From the NCBI GenBank assembly GCA_030427255.1, contig JAUHWY010000019.1, forward strand, positions 1 to 64,000: 64,000 nt of DNA, written 5' to 3'. A program made the position numbers and the translations under genes. Numbering within the stretch: the first letter of the stretch is position 1; every line of letters starts with the position of its first letter. This document shows positions 17,811 to 25,371 of the stretch, piece after piece. Source of the stretch: Bacteroidia bacterium. Lineage in GTDB: Bacteria > Bacteroidota > Bacteroidia > CAIKAF01. Under the pieces are notes generated by a model. It worked only from the letters and a program-made list of their open reading frames with translations, was not told the origin of the DNA and did not search any database.

Positions 17811-19418
17811 TTAAGGGCAAATGCGGGTTATGGTTACAGAGCCATGGCCGGTATTTACTCCCGCTTGGTTGTTTTGGTTGCTGCCGCTATTGAAACTGCC
17901 TGCACCATAAGAGGGGTAGCTGCTGTTGTACATATTGGTATCTACGCTGCTGCCTCCGGTGTAGCCACCGCCACCACCGCCTTCCCAACGGGTAGCTCCA
18001 CCGCCGCCAAAGCCACCGTTCCCGGGTTTTCCATAGGCTTGTCCTCCTGCCCCTCCATTCAAAAAGGATAGGCCTCCGTCGGCATCGCTAGAAGAATAAT
18101 TGCCGCCGTTTCCGCTAAAGCCGCCACCGCCACCTCCACGTCCATGGCTGCTGCTTTGGCTTTCAGACAATCCACCGCCCGTGCCGTTGTTGGTGGTGCG
18201 GGCATCCGGACCATTGGTTTGCCAATTTTCCCAGTTGGTTCCGTTTCCACCCCCGGCCACAATTAAAGGTTGGTTGGTATTGCTTACCACAAAGCTGCCT
18301 CCGCCTCCGCCTCCGGCAAAAGTAGAACTGCTTATGGGATTTCCTTGGCTGCCTTGTTGACCAACTAAAATTTTGATTACACTACCCCCGCTAAGGTTAA
18401 AAGTACCCTGCATGCTCGCGCCCCTTCCCGGGTTGTGGGGAGCTCCTTGGTAGCCGCCGCCGCCTGCACCAACCGCAGTAATGGTGTAATTGCCGGTGGC
18501 CGGAACGGTCCATTCTTGAATTCCATTAACCACATTCACAACCCCCGTGCCGTAGCTGCTGTTGCACTGTGCCTGAGATGGACCAAAACGTCCCGAATTT
18601 CCGCAAGTAGTGAAGCTCCAGGTGGTCGGCTGGCAATTGGTTACGGTAACCAAAGAATCGTTGGTCGATACACAACCATCCGCATCCGTGACGGTTAGGT
18701 TTACCTGAAAACTACCTGTATTGCTCCAGGATACCTGTGGGGACTGACTTACAGAACTGGCCGGTGTGCCGCTTTGAAAGGTCCATGCATAGCTTGCTCC
18801 GCTTGCGTTTGCACTAAAGGTGCTGCTGTTGTTCACCAAAGGTGGATTTGGGCTTATAGTAAAGGTTGAGTCCGGATTGCTGACATCAACCAAAAATCCA
18901 AAAGGCGAGGAGCTGCCGCAGGTGTTGCTTGCAACTACGGTAGCATTGCGGTTGCCCGGAACGGTTGAAAACCAAACCAAGACCGAATCGGTGCCTTGGC
19001 CGCTCAAAATACTATCGCCGGAGCCGAATTGCCACTGGTAGACGGAGGCTCCTTGCACCAAAGGGGTGGTGAACAATACGGCCGAATCGCCCTCGCACAC
19101 ATGGGCAGGGCCAGCCACCTGGCTAGGTGCCGGCGGAGCAATCGAACAGTCGCATTCCAAAGCTTTCCAAGCCCCGGAAGGGAACCAAGCTTCGATGCAC
19201 TGACTGGTGGTATTGTAAATTTGCAATCCTGTAGCCGGATTGGCAATGGCGTTGCGTTGCTGCAAGCTTAATCGGGGCAACAAAAACCCTCCGGTAGTGG
19301 ATTGGACATCCAAAGTGGCGGAAGGATCCGGTGGGGTGTTGGATCCAATGGTAACTCCTTGGCTAAAAACAGAAGTGTACAAGAGTGAAAAAAAGGCAAC
19401 AAACAAATGCGTTTTCAT
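17811..19418 (-). CDS. Secreted PKD and glycine-rich surface protein (paralogue 1)
   Basis: A 535-residue exported protein of unknown function. A signal peptide (ending TSVFSQG) is followed by the Bacteroidota head motif VTIGSNTPPDPSATLDVQ...GGFLLPRLSLQQRNAI, two PKD/Ig-like domains (second near residues 185-260: YAWTFQSGTPASS ... GSFQVNLTVTDADGCVS) and a C-terminal domain of about 240 residues dominated by Gly, Asn and Ser, starting TFTTCGNSGRFGPSQAQCNS and ending VTITRICP. The same architecture recurs at 51627 and 58781. No classical T9SS domain is visible at the C-terminus. The glycine-rich part resembles the bacterial glycine-rich beta-sandwich domain; adhesion is a guess. Confidence 0.78.
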   Translation of the reverse strand: MKTHLFVAFFSLLYTSVFSQGVTIGSNTPPDPSATLDVQSTTGGFLLPRLSLQQRNAIANPATGLQIYNTTSQCIEAWFPSGAWKALECDCSIAPPAPSQVAGPAHVCEGDSAVLFTTPLVQGASVYQWQFGSGDSILSGQGTDSVLVWFSTVPGNRNATVVASNTCGSSSPFGFLVDVSNPDSTFTISPNPPLVNNSSTFSANASGASYAWTFQSGTPASSVSQSPQVSWSNTGSFQVNLTVTDADGCVSTNDSLVTVTNCQPTTWSFTTCGNSGRFGPSQAQCNSSYGTGVVNVVNGIQEWTVPATGNYTITAVGAGGGGYQGAPHNPGRGASMQGTFNLSGGSVIKILVGQQGSQGNPISSSTFAGGGGGGSFVVSNTNQPLIVAGGGNGTNWENWQTNGPDARTTNNGTGGGLSESQSSSHGRGGGGGGFSGNGGNYSSSDADGGLSFLNGGAGGQAYGKPGNGGFGGGGATRWEGGGGGGYTGGSSVDTNMYNSSYPSYGAGSFNSGSNQNNQAGVNTGHGSVTITRICP

Positions 19419-19483
19419 GGGCTTGGCTTAAGTTTCAAAGATAGCTATTCCCATCTCCCTGTCAAGGTGTTGGGGAGGCTTTT

Positions 19484-19514
19484 TTTGCCTTGCCCAATGT
19501 CGGCATTACCTTTG
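19484..19514 (+). promoter_or_regulatory. Predicted promoter, leaderless type, of the DUF481-like gene
   Basis: TTTG (19484-19487), a 19-nt spacer and TACCTTTG (19507-19514), with the ATG 4 nt later at 19519. Best complete example of the leaderless-type arrangement in the window. Confidence 0.7.
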
Positions 19515-19518
19515 TTGC

Positions 19519-20382
19519 ATGCGTTTTGTTGTCCTCTTTTTTTTGTTTTTGGTGGCTAGCGGCACAGGCGTAGCCCAAATCTTAAACATTGAACAACGCC
19601 GCGAAGATTTGGCCTACGATAGTTTAGTGAAACAGGGCAAAAAAATGTGGTGGCTCGGCAAAGCTACCTTGGGTTTTCAAATGTTCAATAGAAGTGCCTC
19701 TGCAAATGCGCCCGTGGATTTGCTGGGTCTAAACGGGGCATTAAACACCGCCCTGTATCGTAAAAAGCAAGCATGGATCCTGCTGGGGCAGTTGGATTTT
19801 TTACAAATCAACGATGAGCCTTGGCTCAATTTTGGTTTTTTGCATGGCCGTTGGCATGGTTGGCGCAAAAATCGATTCAGTCCCGAAGCTTTTGTGCAGT
19901 ATTCTTACGACAATTTTAGGGGCTTGGACCCGCGGTGGTTGTTGGGAGGAAACCTGCGTTGGCGCATCATCCAAGGAAAAAAGTCCTCGGCCGGAAATCG
20001 GGCCGACAGCAGCGCTCAAACAAGTGCTAAATTCCGTATGGACGCAGGCTTGGGCGTGTTTTATGAGTGGGAGCGTTGGCAACACCCCACCACCAACACC
20101 CTACAAGAGGTCCGCTTTTTAAAAGCAAACAGCTACCTACACGTTCGTTGGACGCTCAAAGATTGGATGGACTTGAACCTAACGGGTTACTATCAAAGCG
20201 GCTATGATGCTTCCATTCGTGACTTTAGGCATCGATTTCATGGCGTGGCATTTATGAATTTACGCCTGCTCAAGTGGCTGAGTCTAACCCAACAGTTCGA
20301 AGGCAGTTATGAAGACAAACCCATCGTGCCCATCACCAAGTGGGTCTTTAGCTGGCGCATGGGCTTGTCTGTGGATTTTTAG
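19519..20382 (+). CDS. DUF481-like outer-membrane beta-barrel protein
   Basis: A 287-residue exported protein. A signal peptide (ending SGTGVAQ) leads into ILNIEQRREDL, the usual start of mature DUF481 proteins in Bacteroidota, followed by alternating amphipathic strands rich in Trp, Tyr and Phe (GQLDFLQIND, SPEAFVQYSYDNFRGLDPRWLLGGNLRWR) and a C-terminal Phe (LSVDF), all consistent with a small outer-membrane barrel. Function of the family is not known. It is followed by an intrinsic terminator at 20402-20426, so it is monocistronic. Confidence 0.78.
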   Translation: MRFVVLFFLFLVASGTGVAQILNIEQRREDLAYDSLVKQGKKMWWLGKATLGFQMFNRSASANAPVDLLGLNGALNTALYRKKQAWILLGQLDFLQINDEPWLNFGFLHGRWHGWRKNRFSPEAFVQYSYDNFRGLDPRWLLGGNLRWRIIQGKKSSAGNRADSSAQTSAKFRMDAGLGVFYEWERWQHPTTNTLQEVRFLKANSYLHVRWTLKDWMDLNLTGYYQSGYDASIRDFRHRFHGVAFMNLRLLKWLSLTQQFEGSYEDKPIVPITKWVFSWRMGLSVDF

Positions 20383-20401
20383 GCAGGCTGTGTAGAATAC
20401 C

Positions 20402-20426
20402 GAGAAGGGGGACACCCCCATTTTTT
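20402..20426 (+). terminator. Intrinsic terminator of the DUF481-like gene
   Basis: GGGGG-ACA-CCCCC stem-loop followed by A and six T, 20 bp past the stop codon. Confidence 0.75.
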
Positions 20427-20433
20427 CCTTATC

Positions 20434-20577
20434 ATTCATCATTCCGAGACGGGGGGCACCGCGTCTTTACCTTATCATTGAGAGACGGGAGGCATCCCGT
20501 CTTTACCTCATCATTGAGAGACGGGAGGCATCCCGTCTTTACCTCATCTTCCATCATTCATCATTCATCATTCCCCT
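20434..20577. repeat. AGACGGGA-GGCA-TCCCGTCT hairpin array (third locus)
   Basis: Three hairpin units at a spacing of about 40 bp separated by TTTACCTCATCATTGAG-like tails, bounded by ATCATTCATCATT satellite. The first unit has a mismatched stem (AGACGGGG...CCGCGTCT); the other two are perfect 8-bp stems. The stem sequence differs from the array at 1-215 at two paired positions. Confidence 0.85.
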
Positions 20578-20579
20578 TA

Positions 20580-20891
20580 TTAAACCGCCAAATACACCCA
20601 TGCCATTGGTCCCAAAGCCGCCAGCAAGAACAAAAAAATGCCTCCCTGAAGGGCTTTCGTTTTTTGGGCCAAGAAAGCAATGAGCAAGACCGTTAAAAGG
20701 AAGAAGAGGGCCAAACCGCTCATGGAGGCCAAAGTATACATGGCATAAGTGGCTTCTTCTTGCAGCATGCCTTCCGGCATGGAAGAGAAGCGTTCGACGA
20801 ATCTGCCGGCGAGAATAAAATTAATGACCAACATAAAAGCGGCAGTAATTAATGCGCTGTATTTTAGCTTTTTTAGGCTTCTATTTTTCAT
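20580..20891 (-). CDS. Small three-helix membrane protein (function unknown)
   Basis: 103 residues, starting MKNRSLKKLKYSALIT. A basic N-terminus and three hydrophobic segments (about residues 11-28, 47-68 and 80-101) predict an inner-membrane protein. No family is recognised. An upstream in-frame ATG at 20933 would add an unlikely 14 residues. The gene is isolated between a hairpin array and a 734-bp repeat-filled gap. Confidence 0.5.
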   Translation of the reverse strand: MKNRSLKKLKYSALITAAFMLVINFILAGRFVERFSSMPEGMLQEEATYAMYTLASMSGLALFFLLTVLLIAFLAQKTKALQGGIFLFLLAALGPMAWVYLAV

Positions 20892-21017
20892 AACTTTTTC
20901 TTTTAGTATACATTTATTTATAAAAAGATGCAAGAATTTAATAAGTTTTAAGAGGTGATTTAACGTGTAAAAACAGAAGAAAAACGGTAGGAGAACTGAA
21001 GGTCTTATAGGTTTTTT

Positions 21018-21311
21018 GGGCGCCTTATCCGTCTCCGGCGATTAGCTTCCTCGTGGGATGGGGATAGTTGATTTATGCCGTTTTCAAGGCAGATTAAGGC
21101 GTGGACAAATCGAAAGTCCGCAGTTTACCAATTGTAAATGAGGAACTTGAGGTTTGGCCACAACGCAAAGATGCCGCCAGAATAGGTATAAATCAACATT
21201 CCCAAGTTGCTACGCCGCCAAGCAAAGCCAAGGAGCTTCCAATGGTCGCTCTTGCCCATGCGGCTGCTGTGCACCCCATTTCGGCAGGCTAATTGGCCTC
21301 CGCCGGGGCGC
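21018..21311. repeat. Repeat family B (GGGCGCC palindrome), interrupted by a family A element
   Basis: The outer sequence matches the copy at 27660-27805: GGGCGCCTTATCCGTCTCCGG at the left end, GGAGCTTCC-NNN-GGTCGCTCTTGCC in the centre and GCAGGCTAATTGGCCTCCGCC at the right end. The ends are imperfectly self-complementary. Between the left and central parts sits the 131-bp family A copy (21067-21197). Part of the 734-bp gene-free gap 20892-21625; the remaining 21312-21600 holds no recognisable feature. Confidence 0.75.
21067..21197. repeat. Repeat family A, copy 2 (nested in family B)
   Basis: Terminal inverted repeats GTTGATTTATGCC (21067-21079) and GGTATAAATCAAC (21185-21197), complementary at 12 of 13 positions; adjacent GGGA / TCCC extends the stem. 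The interior lines up with copy 1 at 2662-2877 but lacks that copy's three CTGACGCTNCGGTCAG insertions. The terminal sequences differ from copy 1 yet remain self-complementary. Confidence 0.75.
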
Positions 21312-21615
21312 AGATCTCGCTCCGTATTAAAAGCCCAAAATAAGGGGAGGTCTTGGAATGAAGGGGAAGAAAAGAACCCATTTGTCCTCTTATCTTCTGT
21401 GCTCCACGCGCTGCCTTTTATTTTTAAGCCTTATGGAATATTTTTGAAGGTACACAATCAACCATGACCTCCACTCTGCCTTACAAACGACAGCGCTGGT
21501 TTTGCCCAACACACAGGCCGACCTTTCGAAAAACCAAACGAGCTGCTTTTTAATTGCTTCATTCACCAGTCTAAAATATTGGCTATTTTTATTAACCATT
21601 TTCGTTAATAATATT

Positions 21616-21623
21616 TATCTTTG
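21616..21623 (+). promoter_or_regulatory. Predicted -7 element (TATCTTTG) of the HigB/HigA-like module
   Basis: TATCTTTG ends 2 nt before the ATG of the toxin gene, implying a leaderless or nearly leaderless mRNA. A TTG at 21589 is a weak -33 candidate. Confidence 0.5.
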
Positions 21624-21625
21624 CA

Positions 21626-21958
21626 ATGGAGGTAAGCTTCAAAACTCGAAAACTCGAAAAGCAACTAACCAACCCAAAGGAGATGGCAAAATCATTTGGA
21701 CAGTTGGCTCGCAAGGTGAATCAAAGGCTTAAGGACTTATCCGATGCAGACAAATTAGCTATTATGAGAACCATACCGGCAGCAAGGTGCCACGAGCTGA
21801 CAGGTGACCGAAAAGGGGAATTTGCAGTAGATGTTTCCGGAAACTACCGAATGATTTTTGAACCACTTCATGACCCAATACCCAAAAAAGACGATGGCGG
21901 TTTGAATTGGGACGCAATAACTAAAATTCAGATTAACAAAATAGAAGACTACCATTAA
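21626..21958 (+). CDS. higB: HigB/RelE-like toxin
   Basis: A 110-residue basic protein of the RelE/ParE (HigB) ribonuclease superfamily, expected to cut mRNA at the ribosome. Features are the N-terminal beta strand and long helix (KTRKLEKQLTNPKEMAKSFG), the helix RLKDLSDADKLAIMRTIPAARCHELTGDRKGEFAVDVSGNYRMIFEP with the HELxGxRxGxFAVDVSGNYRMIFEP-type core, and a C-terminal TKIQINKIEDYH strand. It is 22 bp upstream of its partner. The region is visibly more AT-rich than the flanking genes and is surrounded by repeats, suggesting lateral acquisition. Confidence 0.88.
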   Translation: MEVSFKTRKLEKQLTNPKEMAKSFGQLARKVNQRLKDLSDADKLAIMRTIPAARCHELTGDRKGEFAVDVSGNYRMIFEPLHDPIPKKDDGGLNWDAITKIQINKIEDYH

Positions 21959-21980
21959 CAAACAGATTAAAACAAACAAC

Positions 21981-23072
21981 ATGGCAACGAAACTTGAACT
22001 AGCAAAATCTTTACTCTCCCCTCCTGGCGATACCCTTCAGGAGCATTTAGATTTTATTGGCATGAGCCAAGCTGAACTTGCCGAGAGAATGGGAAGACCC
22101 AAAGAGAAAATTAATGACATAATCAAAGGAAGAGAGCCAATCACAACGGCAACAGCTTTTCAATTGGAAAAAGTGTTGGACATTCCTGCAAGCTTTTGGC
22201 TAAACAGAGAGAAAACATTCCGTAAAGAGTTGTATGAACTGCAACAGCAAGAAGAACTCGAAAAAGAAAAAGACTGGTTAGGTGCATTCCCCGTAAATGA
22301 AATGCGAAAGTTTGGTTGGCTACCCGACACAAGAGAAAAACATATTTTGGTTGACAGCCTGCTTAAATTCTTTTGCGTGGCTTCGTCCAAGGAATGGGAA
22401 CGCATATACATTGACGAAGAAGTTTCCGTAGCGTTCAGAGTTTCTTTAGCTCATACCCAAAGTCCGCATGCAATTTCTGCATGGTTACGTAAAGGCGAAA
22501 TTCAAGCAAAAGAAATTGAAATTGCAGATTTTGACAAAAAGAAATTCAAAGAAGCCTTAGCAGAAATTAAGGAACTGGCTTTTTTAATGCCTAACGATTT
22601 TATAAAACAACTACAAATCATTTGTGCCAACTGCGGTGTTGCAGTAGTGTTTACACAAAACTTGCCAAAAGCTCCAATTAGCGGTGCAACACGATGGTTT
22701 CATAACAAACCTATTATTCAACTTTCGGGCAGATATAAAACCAACGACCATTTTTGGTTCACCTTTTTTCATGAAGCAGCACACATTATTTTACATGGTA
22801 AGAAGGATATTTTCTTAGAGAACGTAGAAGGTGCAGATATTGACCAAGAAAAAGAAGAAGAAGCGAATGCTTTTGCAGCTAAAGTATTATTGACAAAAAA
22901 GGAACTGCAACAAGTAATTGATGCAGTTCCATTAAATGAAGAAAGGATACATGAATTTGCTCATAAATTCAGAACACCGGCAGGGGTAATCGTTGGCAGG
23001 CTGCAACATTTAAAACTCATTCCATTCCATATTGGCAATGGGTTCAGACAAAAAGTTGATTTGTTTAATTGA
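21981..23072 (+). CDS. higA: HigA-like antitoxin fused to an ImmA/IrrE (M78) metallopeptidase domain
   Basis: A 363-residue two-domain protein. Residues about 10-85 form an XRE-type HTH of the HigA addiction-module family (LQEHLDFIGMSQAELAERMGRPKEKINDIIKG ... AFQLEKVLDIPASFWLNRE). Residues about 190-345 form an M78 metallopeptidase with TFFHEAAHIILHGKK (HExxH) and a downstream acidic EKEEEANAFAAKVLL helix supplying the third ligand. The HTH should bind the module's promoter and neutralise the toxin; a protease domain could make the antitoxin self-limiting or sense stress. Similar fusions occur in databases, but the role of the protease in a HigB context is inference. AT-rich like higB. Confidence 0.88.
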   Translation: MATKLELAKSLLSPPGDTLQEHLDFIGMSQAELAERMGRPKEKINDIIKGREPITTATAFQLEKVLDIPASFWLNREKTFRKELYELQQQEELEKEKDWLGAFPVNEMRKFGWLPDTREKHILVDSLLKFFCVASSKEWERIYIDEEVSVAFRVSLAHTQSPHAISAWLRKGEIQAKEIEIADFDKKKFKEALAEIKELAFLMPNDFIKQLQIICANCGVAVVFTQNLPKAPISGATRWFHNKPIIQLSGRYKTNDHFWFTFFHEAAHIILHGKKDIFLENVEGADIDQEKEEEANAFAAKVLLTKKELQQVIDAVPLNEERIHEFAHKFRTPAGVIVGRLQHLKLIPFHIGNGFRQKVDLFN

Positions 23073-23194
23073 GAATTATAGCGAATAGTGCCAATACTGC
23101 AGTGGAGAGGAAATGATAAAGGTACCCATCCGTTTCGATTTTAAGCATTGAGTCAGTAGTTTCGCCCTTGTCGCTTCGGCCCCAGCAATAAACT

Positions 23195-23241
23195 CTGGCG
23201 CTTTGGTCAGAACAAAATGCTTGAAAACGCAATGCATCAAC
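23195..23241. repeat. Repeat family A fragment
   Basis: Contains a CTGGCGCTTTGGTCAG hairpin followed by AACAAAATGCTTGAAAACGC and AATGCATCAAC. The last part is the reverse complement of the family A left end (GTTGATGCGTTGCGTTTTCAAG), and the hairpin with AAAATGCTTGA matches an insertion segment of copy 1. It lies in the 464-bp gap after higA. Confidence 0.55.
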
Positions 23242-23329
23242 CATTTCAAAATTTTTATTTATAGAATGGACGGTGGAATAATTGCAGAAACCATTCCCAC
23301 CCTCCAACCGCAAAACATCAAAGAATCCC

Positions 23330-23474
23330 GCGCCCCTGACCGAACGGATACCCCACAGGGGGGCGGGCCGCCGGGCTTAGGACACGGAGGCGACCCTAGA
23401 AGCCCCCGTAGGCCTTAGCCCGGCGTGACCGGCCACCGAGGAGTAGCAGGGAGGGCAGGATAAGGCGCCCAAAA
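23330..23474. repeat. GC-rich palindrome ending in the family B GGGCGCC end
   Basis: An internal inverted repeat (CGCCGGGCTTAGGAC against GGCCTTAGCCCGGCG) forms a long imperfect stem. On the minus strand the element begins TTTTGGGCGCCTTATCC, matching the left ends of family B at 21018, 27660 and 40918. No gene is seen. Confidence 0.6.
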
Positions 23475-23536
23475 GTGACCCTTATCACCAAATCTTAATG
23501 GGAAGCTACCGACCTTTGTTCCACAATTATTCAATT

Positions 23537-24016
23537 ATGCAACGTTTGTCGTCTTGGAAATTTGCCCTTTTGTTGACCGGTTTGGGAGCCGCCGCCGGCT
23601 ATGCCTACTACCATTTTGTGGGCTGTAGCAATGGCTGCACCATAACTTCCAACCCCCTGTACAGCAGCTTGTACGGTTCGGCTTTTGGCTTTTTGTCCTG
23701 GCAGTCGCTGCGGAAACCCCAAAACAAAAAGAAAATGATGATTCAAGAGTATCTCCAGAAAAATGCCCTCATTGTGGATGTGCGCAGCGAAGGTGAATAT
23801 GCCATGGGTCATGTGGAAGGGTCGCAAAATTTGCCCCTGCAACAATTGCCCCATCGGCTGAGCGAACTCCAACAGCTCAACAAACCCATTATTTTTTGCT
23901 GTGCCTCCGGCAATCGCTCCGGTCAGGCTACCGATTTTGCCAAGCAGCAGGGCATCGACTGCATCAATGGAGGCGGCTGGGCTGCCTTGAATAAGGTGGT
24001 TTTGCAACAGGCCTAA
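23537..24016 (+). CDS. DUF6132-rhodanese fusion protein
   Basis: A 159-residue membrane-anchored sulfurtransferase-like protein. Residues 1-60 match the small DUF6132 membrane family: a Gly-rich helix (LLTGLGAAAGYAYYHFVGC), then CSNGCTITSNPLYSSLYGSAFGFL. Residues 70-159 are a single rhodanese domain (LIVDVRSEGEYAMGHVEGSQNLP) with the active-site loop CCASGNRSGQA. In other Bacteroidota these two are commonly separate adjacent genes. The ATG at 23537 is chosen because an upstream one (23498) gives a poor N-terminus. Likely role: sulfur transfer or sulfide/polysulfide handling at the membrane. Confidence 0.85.
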   Translation: MQRLSSWKFALLLTGLGAAAGYAYYHFVGCSNGCTITSNPLYSSLYGSAFGFLSWQSLRKPQNKKKMMIQEYLQKNALIVDVRSEGEYAMGHVEGSQNLPLQQLPHRLSELQQLNKPIIFCCASGNRSGQATDFAKQQGIDCINGGGWAALNKVVLQQA

Positions 24017-24057
24017 GCGGCGTTAATCGCCTTTAAATCCCCTTAAAAGCTCTTAAA

Positions 24058-24085
24058 GGCCCGGGTTTTGCGCTCGGGCTTTCTT
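24058..24085 (+). terminator. Possible intrinsic terminator after the rhodanese gene
   Basis: GGCCCGGGTTTTGCGCTCGGGC forms a stem (GCCCG / CGGGC) followed by TTTCTTA; a short T-run makes it weak. Confidence 0.45.
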
Positions 24086-24108
24086 ATATTTATGTCAAAT
24101 ATAATTTT

Positions 24109-24576
24109 ATGAAAAACACCATTGGATTAGATAAAAACAAATCGGAACTTTTGGCCCAAAAACTCAACCTGTTGTTGGCCAATTATCAAATGTTCTACAT
24201 CAATGCCCGTGGCTTTCACTGGAACATTAAGGGCGAAAAGTTTTTTGAGTTGCATGTGAAATTCGAAGAGCTGTACAACGATGCGGTGCTTAAAATCGAT
24301 GAGATTGCCGAACGGGTGCTCACTTTGGGTCATACGCCCATGCATACCTATGAGGATTACCTGGCACAATCTACCATTAAGCCGGCAAAAGATGTGAGCG
24401 ATGGCCGCGCATGTGTGGAACATATTGTTTCCGGGTTCCAAACCTTGCTCGAAATCGAACGCGAAATTTTAGATTTGTCCGACGAAACCGGCGATGAGGG
24501 CACCAATGCCCAAATGTCGGATTACATTACCGAGCAAGAAAAAACCGTATGGATGTACAACGCATTTCTCAGCTGA
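24109..24576 (+). CDS. dps: Dps-family DNA-binding ferritin-like protein
   Basis: A 155-residue mini-ferritin that should form a dodecamer, oxidise and store Fe(II) with peroxide, and protect DNA. The ferroxidase ligands are all present: GFHWNIKGEKFFELHVKFEELYND with the two His and KIDEIAERV with the Asp/Glu pair. Length is typical. Its 3' end overlaps the rhodanese-thioredoxin gene by 28 nt, so a peroxide-protection protein is cotranscribed with a thiol/sulfur enzyme. Confidence 0.94.
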   Translation: MKNTIGLDKNKSELLAQKLNLLLANYQMFYINARGFHWNIKGEKFFELHVKFEELYNDAVLKIDEIAERVLTLGHTPMHTYEDYLAQSTIKPAKDVSDGRACVEHIVSGFQTLLEIEREILDLSDETGDEGTNAQMSDYITEQEKTVWMYNAFLS

Positions 24577-25310
24577 TTGCCAAGCGTTTGGGCTTGCCCT
24601 TTTTGGCCGCCCTATTGTTTATGGCTTGCGGAGGAGGTTCTTCCGCACAAACGGGGCAGTGGCCCAAACAAGCCGATCCGCAAACCTTTCAGAAGCTCAT
24701 GCAAGAGCATCCGGAAGCGGTGGTGCTGGACGTGCGTACGCCCGGTGAAACTGCCAAGGGGATGATTGCAGGCGCCAAAGCCATGGATTTCAACTCCCCG
24801 GATTTTAAGCAGCAAGCGGCGTCTTTGCCCAAAGACAAGCCCGTGTTGGTATACTGCCTTTCGGGTGGCCGAAGCAAAGCGGCTGCCGATTATTTAAGGC
24901 GTCAAGGGTACGCTGAAGTAACCGAGTTGCAAGGCGGGATTTTGCAATGGAAAGCCGCAAATCTGACCTTGGAAACCTCCCAACAAACGGCGGTGGAGCA
25001 GGCCATGACTTTGGAAGCGTTTGAATCGCGTGTGCAGTCTGAATCGTATGTGTTGGTGGATTTTCAGGCCAAATGGTGCAAGCCTTGTCAAATGATGAAG
25101 CCCGACATTCAACGCTTGCTGAAGGAGCAATCGGAACTGCGCTTAATTGACGTGGATGTGGATGCCTCACCCGCCATTGCCGAGGCATACCAAGTGCAAG
25201 CGCTTCCTACCTTGCATTGGTATAAAGAGGGCAAGCTCATAAATAGTACCTTAGGTCTGCAAAGCTTTGATGAATTGAAGGGGCTTTGGGAGAAGCTTAA
25301 GAAAAATTAG
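24549..25310 (+). CDS. Rhodanese-thioredoxin fusion lipoprotein
   Basis: A 253-residue protein probably in the periplasm. An N-terminal signal with a lipobox-like LLFMAC (Cys near residue 26) predicts a lipoprotein. Residues about 40-135 are a rhodanese domain (VVLDVRTPGETAKGMIAGA, active loop VYCLSGGRSKAA). Residues about 150-250 are a thioredoxin domain with FQAKWCKPCQMMKP (WCxxC) and ALPTLHWYKEG with the cis-Pro. The ATG lies inside the dps coding region (28-nt overlap); a TTG start at 24588 is an alternative. The fusion suggests that a persulfide made by the rhodanese is reduced by the thioredoxin domain. Confidence 0.88.
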   Translation: MDVQRISQLIAKRLGLPFLAALLFMACGGGSSAQTGQWPKQADPQTFQKLMQEHPEAVVLDVRTPGETAKGMIAGAKAMDFNSPDFKQQAASLPKDKPVLVYCLSGGRSKAAADYLRRQGYAEVTELQGGILQWKAANLTLETSQQTAVEQAMTLEAFESRVQSESYVLVDFQAKWCKPCQMMKPDIQRLLKEQSELRLIDVDVDASPAIAEAYQVQALPTLHWYKEGKLINSTLGLQSFDELKGLWEKLKKN

Positions 25311-25371
25311 ACGCTGTTTAAGAGCTAAACCCTGCTTACTTTGTATCTTGCTCATACATTAAATGGATGCT

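Noticed and set aside
18100-18360. Proline-rich open frame antisense to the glycine-rich gene
   Set aside because: Poly-Pro is the expected reverse-strand shadow of Gly codons (GGN/NCC).
20892-21625. Possible insertion sequence in the 734-bp gap before higB
   Set aside because: No transposase-like frame is present; the gap is explained by nested non-coding repeats B and A and unassigned sequence.
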